Positions 5,962-8,767 of a stretch of 8,767 nt of DNA are shown here, piece by piece. Within the stretch, counting starts at the first letter, position 1; every line of letters starts with the position of its first letter. The DNA is from Methylobacteriaceae bacterium. Its GTDB lineage: Bacteria > Pseudomonadota > Alphaproteobacteria > Rhizobiales > Beijerinckiaceae. The notes below the pieces were generated by a model. It was not told the DNA's origin, searched no databases, and saw only the letters and a list, made by a program, of their open reading frames with translations. The DNA lies in contig JAISTL010000226.1 in assembly GCA_031272615.1 (NCBI GenBank), positions 1-8,767 on the forward strand. Direction: 5' to 3'. A program made the position numbers and the translations under genes.

Positions 5962-6519
5962 TTATCTCAGTCCGCGCGCGGGATGAGGATTTCTGAGAAA
6001 GTAGGGGCTATGGGGATCTCTGCACCATCGAGGTTCCCAATATGGCCCTTTGCAGTCACTATTATTTCTGATAACCTCTTGCTCATCCGCGCTGAGCCAC
6101 AGAAAATACAGGCAGCGGTCCATTGTTGGAATGACTGATCCCAGACATTGCGATGGATCACGGGAATCATTGGGGCAGCGTTCCCATGCCCGAACCCAAT
6201 AGGGCACCGGAAATCCAATTATCTTGCATATTGCGCCGGGATGTCCGAGATTGCCTGCCAATACGTACCAGAACGCGGCGTCTTCATACGTTTCCGCTTG
6301 AAGAGCTTTTTCCCCCCTCTGAAACAAAGGTTCGGCGATCCACAGGGCAGTCGGCGTAGCCGCATGGCGGTTGTCATACCACCTGTTGTAACAAAGAAAA
6401 GCCGTCGCCACACACAGGAAAAGCAGAACACAGCCGAGGAAAAACCGTAACCATGTCGATTCCACGCAACCGTCTATGAACATGTCCAAACGCTTTTGAA
6501 TATCAACCTGGTTAACCAT
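5962..6519 (-). CDS. Single-pass membrane protein with Sel1-like repeat and Cys-rich outer region
   Basis: A 185-residue protein of unrecognised family. Residues 1-23 are a charged head with basic residues near the membrane (K9, R10, R25). Residues about 24-44 are one transmembrane helix (FFLGCVLLFLCVATAFLCY), placing the rest in the periplasm if the positive-inside rule holds. Residues about 66-98 (FQRGEKALQAETYEDAAFWY, then VLAGNLGHPGA) fit one Sel1/TPR-type repeat, with the AA-x-WY and GHPxA positions typical of such repeats. The outer part carries six Cys (98, 115, 125, 136, 156, 166), an even number that could form disulfides. The ATG at 6519 is chosen because the frame before it, though open to 6813, has no protein-like character. 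The ribosome binding site is poor. Sel1-type repeats usually mediate protein-protein contact. Confidence 0.6.
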   Translation of the reverse strand: MVNQVDIQKRLDMFIDGCVESTWLRFFLGCVLLFLCVATAFLCYNRWYDNRHAATPTALWIAEPLFQRGEKALQAETYEDAAFWYVLAGNLGHPGAICKIIGFPVPYWVRAWERCPNDSRDPSQCLGSVIPTMDRCLYFLWLSADEQEVIRNNSDCKGPYWEPRWCRDPHSPYFLRNPHPARGLR

Positions 6520-6898
6520 CGTGTCCGTCCGATTCAATATCGTCCCGATTCCGTGATACCCGCAAACAAGTGCTTTGCTGAAAAGTCTACAGCGGATTTT
6601 CGATTTTGCATCCAATTCTTTTGGATACACTGCGCCGTTTTTTGTACCGGGATGAAGTGAACACCCCTCTGTTACAGGCGGCATTCGCCGGAACCACCAG
6701 CAGAGCAGTTTCCTGAAGCGGCATTCCTCCTCAGTGTGGAAAAACACACCCCTGCGCAATTCGCCGGTGCATAACCCGGCCCTCGCGGCAGAAAGCCGAT
6801 AATCCACGCTCAAAAGAGAGTTACAGGTTTACAGGATATAAACCGTGCAAACCTCCTATCGGGTATCCTTCACCGGGAGCCCGGGCCGCTCCGCCGGC
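6520..6898. other. 379-bp region without a clear gene; palindrome and weak promoter
   Basis: No convincing gene is seen on either strand. At 6610-6626 there is a perfect inverted repeat, ATCCAA-N5-TTGGAT. On the minus strand its proximal arm reads TTGGAT (6615-6610) and could act as a -35 box, 18 nt from TGTAGA (6591-6586), about 67 nt upstream of the Sel1-like gene. Minor hairpins lie at 6734-6749 (GTGTG/CACAC) and 6876-6892 (GGAGC/GCTCC), the second just beyond the end of yhhQ, but neither has a T-run. A 45-codon minus-strand frame beginning at an ATG one nt after AGGAGG (near 6720) has the start too close to the ribosome binding site and was not called. Confidence 0.35.
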
Positions 6899-7552
6899 TC
6901 ATCCCCTGCGGAAAGCCGGGGACAGCGCCGTCGGGATGATTTTGCTCAGCAGATAGCCGTAGGGGCCGAGCGCCAGCAGCGCCATGGCCACCTTCACCGA
7001 GTAATCCCCGAGCGCCAGTGTCGCCCACGGCAGGGATTCACAGGTGTCAGCGACACCGAAGGAGGCGAAGATGCCGGAGATGTCGATGCCGACAAAGGGC
7101 AGGGCGCCGCAGTAGAAAGCCAGGAAGAAGAACACGACGGTATCGATGGCCGAGGCGATGAACGAGGAGACGAACGGCGGCATCCACCACACCTTCTGGT
7201 TCATGCGGGCGAAAATGGTGATGTCGGTGAGCTGCGAGCACAAAAACGCCATGCCCGACGCCAAGGCGATGCGCGGCGTCGACAGATAGACGGAAATCAG
7301 CACGCCGGCGATGAAACCGACATAGGCGACGCGCCGGGTATAGGCCGGGCCGAACCGCCGGTTGGAGAGGTCACTCACCAGAAACACAAACGGATAGGTG
7401 AAGGCGCCCCATGTCAGCACCTGGTCGAGGCCGCCGAACTCCACCGGGTATTGCACCAGAATATTGGAGGAAACGACCATGACAATCATCACCAGAACAG
7501 CGATGACGAAATCCTTCTTTTCGACGGCGGGACGTTCGGAAACCTGGGGCAC
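6899..7552 (-). CDS. yhhQ: Queuosine precursor transporter, YhhQ/VUT family
   Basis: A 217-residue inner-membrane protein of the Vut_1 family. The E. coli member YhhQ imports the queuosine precursors preQ0 and preQ1, feeding modification of tRNA wobble position 34. Six hydrophobic segments are visible (about 14-36, 48-62, 75-91, 95-115, 126-147, 185-206). Family motifs are TYPFVFLVSDLSNRRFGP (52-69), SQLTDITIFARM (106-117) and SSFIASAIDTVVFFFLAFY (129-147). The GTG at 7552 is taken as the start because AAAGGA lies 8 nt upstream and the protein then has normal length; the frame is open to a TTG at 7591, which falls in the T-run of a terminator and has no ribosome binding site. It follows rpmB on the same strand, separated by that terminator. 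Import of the precursor would matter most if the host lacks part of de novo preQ0 synthesis. Confidence 0.92.
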   Translation of the reverse strand: MPQVSERPAVEKKDFVIAVLVMIVMVVSSNILVQYPVEFGGLDQVLTWGAFTYPFVFLVSDLSNRRFGPAYTRRVAYVGFIAGVLISVYLSTPRIALASGMAFLCSQLTDITIFARMNQKVWWMPPFVSSFIASAIDTVVFFFLAFYCGALPFVGIDISGIFASFGVADTCESLPWATLALGDYSVKVAMALLALGPYGYLLSKIIPTALSPAFRRG

Positions 7553-7584
7553 GGCGTCATTCCTTTCTCGGCTGGATGCGATGC

Positions 7585-7614
7585 ACAACAAAAGGGCGGC
7601 ACTGCTGCCACCCT
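7585..7614 (-). terminator. Rho-independent terminator after rpmB
   Basis: On the minus strand AGGGTGGCA (7614-7606), loop GCAG, and TGCCGCCCT (7601-7593) form a 9-bp stem with one T-G wobble. The T-rich run TTTGTTGT (7592-7585) follows immediately. It starts about 30 nt after the rpmB stop and ends about 32 nt before the yhhQ GTG, so yhhQ would depend on read-through or on a promoter inside this short gap; none is visible. Confidence 0.75.
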
Positions 7615-7644
7615 GGGGACGTCACGGGTTCGGACGATTCGCGC

Positions 7645-7935
7645 TCACGCGGCCTCGCCGCGCTTTTTCTCGATTTCGCGCTTGATGGCCAGCGCGCCGG
7701 CGGACAGATGGAGCGGCGACGCCTTCTCCAGAAACTTGTCCAGCCCGCCGCGATGCTCGACGGAACGCAGCGCCGCCGCGGCCACGCGAAGACGGAAGGA
7801 ACGTTCCAGAACATCCGAACGCAGGGTGACGATGCACAGATTCGGCAGGAACCGGCGCTTGGTTTTACGGTTGGAGTGGCTGACCAGGTTTCCGGTCAGG
7901 ACCGCTTTTCCGGTCAGTTCGCAACGACGGGACAT
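7645..7935 (-). CDS. rpmB: 50S ribosomal protein L28
   Basis: A 96-residue, strongly basic protein of the large ribosomal subunit. The start [20 protein letters not shown], the basic stretch [13 protein letters not shown] (21-33) and the [20 protein letters not shown] region (49-68) are characteristic of alphaproteobacterial L28, whose length is normally 95-102 residues. The ATG at 7935 is preceded by AGGAAA at 5 nt. A strong promoter at 8023-8051 gives an mRNA leader of about 80 nt, and a terminator follows the stop codon. The gene is divergent from the DUF3108 gene, an arrangement common in Rhizobiales. Confidence 0.97.
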   Translation of the reverse strand: MSRRCELTGKAVLTGNLVSHSNRKTKRRFLPNLCIVTLRSDVLERSFRLRVAAAALRSVEHRGGLDKFLEKASPLHLSAGALAIKREIEKKRGEAA

Positions 7936-8022
7936 GGTACTTTCCTGTTGATTTCACTACACGATATTGGCCCGCAACCCGCACGGCCGGGGCAACACGA
8001 AGAAACTCCGTTGAAAGCGCAG

Positions 8023-8051
8023 GCTATAAGCAAAATTGCTCCGCTCGTCAA
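8023..8051 (-). promoter_or_regulatory. Promoter of rpmB
   Basis: On the minus strand TTGACG (8051-8046) and TATAGC (8028-8023) are spaced by exactly 17 nt, matching the alphaproteobacterial housekeeping promoter form. Transcription should begin near 8016, about 80 nt upstream of the rpmB ATG. This is the strongest promoter seen in the window. Confidence 0.75.
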
Positions 8052-8138
8052 CAACCGACCGGGCCATTAACGAAATTTATTCGATTTTGTGATAGTTGAC
8101 GGGAAGTTAATCGTGTGAGTTCGCGTAACGGGTGAGTA

Positions 8139-8767
8139 ATGGTGTACAGTAGCGTACTGCGTAGTTTTCGTCGCGTTGGGATTATCGGAAATACAGACGG
8201 CTCAAGGTATTTCGGTGCCGGAAAGAAGCAGAGGAGGCCCCTTGCGGGAATTCTGCTGGGAGCGGGAGTGGCGCTCCTTCCGGGACTGAACGGACCGATT
8301 CACGCCGCGGAATTGAAAATCCATTATGATGTGTCGTTCAGCGCCCTGGTTGTCGGCGAGGCAACGCTCACAGCCGACATTCAACCCGCCCGCTACAGCA
8401 TCAAGGGCGGCATGGCGTTCATCGGCCTGGCCGGATTGATCACCGACGTCAAGGCAAGCGGCGCGGCCAACGGCCGGCACGGCGGGAACTCCGTCCATCC
8501 GGCCAATTTCGTGGTCAATTCCCGCTCCAGCTGGGGTGAACGCACCATCCGCATGAGCATGGCACAGGGCAATGTTTCGTCGGTGAGCATCATCCCGCCG
8601 CTGGTGACCGGCGCCGGCAGCATTCCCGTGTCATCCAGAGACAAACGCGCGGTCGTCGACCCCCTGAGCGCCCTGATGATGCCCACGGCCAAAGGGGTGG
8701 ACCCGTTGGATAAAGACAATTGCAACCGTTCCCTGCAGGTATTTGACGGCGGCACGCGCATGACCAT
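8139..8767 (+). CDS. DUF3108 domain protein, exported (partial, cut by right edge)
   Basis: The frame is open from ATG 8139 to the window edge (209 codons plus two bases). A basic segment (GAGKKQRRP, 26-34) precedes a hydrophobic stretch (LAGILLGAGVALLPGL, 35-50) and a likely cleavage site at HAA-E (55-58), so the product is probably periplasmic. From about residue 61 the DUF3108 pattern begins: IHYDVSFSALVVGEATLTAD, RYSIKGGMAFIGLAGLITDV, then VHPANFVVNSRSSWGERTI and SSRDKRAVVDPLSALMMP. These are typical of the alphaproteobacterial members; no biochemical role is established. The long head before the signal suggests the start may lie elsewhere. GGGTGAG ends 2 nt before the ATG and 5 nt before the adjacent GTG at 8142, so GTG may be the true start. 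No convincing promoter was found; TTGACG at 8096-8101 lacks a partner -10. Confidence 0.85.
   Translation, partial: MVYSSVLRSFRRVGIIGNTDGSRYFGAGKKQRRPLAGILLGAGVALLPGLNGPIHAAELKIHYDVSFSALVVGEATLTADIQPARYSIKGGMAFIGLAGLITDVKASGAANGRHGGNSVHPANFVVNSRSSWGERTIRMSMAQGNVSSVSIIPPLVTGAGSIPVSSRDKRAVVDPLSALMMPTAKGVDPLDKDNCNRSLQVFDGGTRMT

Noticed and set aside
6520..6813. A 98-codon N-terminal extension of the Sel1-like membrane protein
   Set aside because: The frame is open, but the extension has no protein-like pattern, would place a long head before the membrane helix, and runs over a palindrome and a possible promoter.
6876..6892. GGAGC/GCTCC hairpin just after the yhhQ stop as a terminator
   Set aside because: Only a 5-bp stem and no T-run on the minus strand.
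7553..7644. preQ1 riboswitch ahead of the queuosine-precursor transporter
   Set aside because: The gap is filled by a simple terminator hairpin, and the conserved preQ1 aptamer pattern was not found by eye.
6845..7951. A 368-codon plus-strand frame crossing yhhQ and rpmB
   Set aside because: It spans two well-identified minus-strand genes and their terminator, and its translation is low-complexity Arg/Gly/His-rich shadow sequence.

Overview
The window looks like chromosomal DNA from an alphaproteobacterium, most likely Rhizobiales or a relative. Three things point there. A rpmB gene stands back to back with a DUF3108 gene, an arrangement familiar from that order. The rpmB promoter has the TTGACG-17-TATAGC form. 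The core genes are GC-rich with GC-ending codons. The genus cannot be named from this sequence.

Layout. (1) 1-717 (-): a nearly complete IclR-family regulator that runs off the left edge. (2) 718-1255: a divergent control region with a good promoter for the regulator, GGAAAT-type repeats that could be its operator, and apparent tails of two dead genes (an amino-acid ABC permease and a PuuE-like polysaccharide deacetylase). (3) 1256-3331 (+): a bona fide ornithine cyclodeaminase followed by a DMT/EamA transporter. With the divergent regulator this reads as a small amino-acid utilisation module. (4) 3416-4603 (+): an exported MltB-type lytic transglycosylase with a C-terminal peptidoglycan-binding domain. 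(5) 4706-6519 (-): an islet of unfamiliar genes with visibly higher A+T than its flanks. It holds a single-pass protein with a Sel1-like repeat and a Cys-rich outer part, a 47-residue small protein with a strong ribosome binding site, a possible 49-residue Cys-rich peptide, a six-segment membrane protein, and perhaps a short basic ORF overlapping the end of that gene. (6) 6520-6898: gene-poor DNA with a perfect palindrome upstream of the islet. (7) 6899-7935 (-): rpmB, a rho-independent terminator, and a YhhQ-type queuosine-precursor transporter. (8) 8139-8767 (+): a DUF3108 exported protein cut by the right edge, divergent from rpmB.

How they work together. Ornithine cyclodeaminase turns ornithine into proline plus ammonia. 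The adjacent transporter could move the substrate, the product or a related amino acid, under control of the IclR protein. rpmB and yhhQ are both linked to translation (ribosome assembly; tRNA queuosine supply). The islet is the least explained part: its genes share a strand and sit close together, but none gives a recognisable function. No tRNA, rRNA, CRISPR array or intact mobile element was seen.
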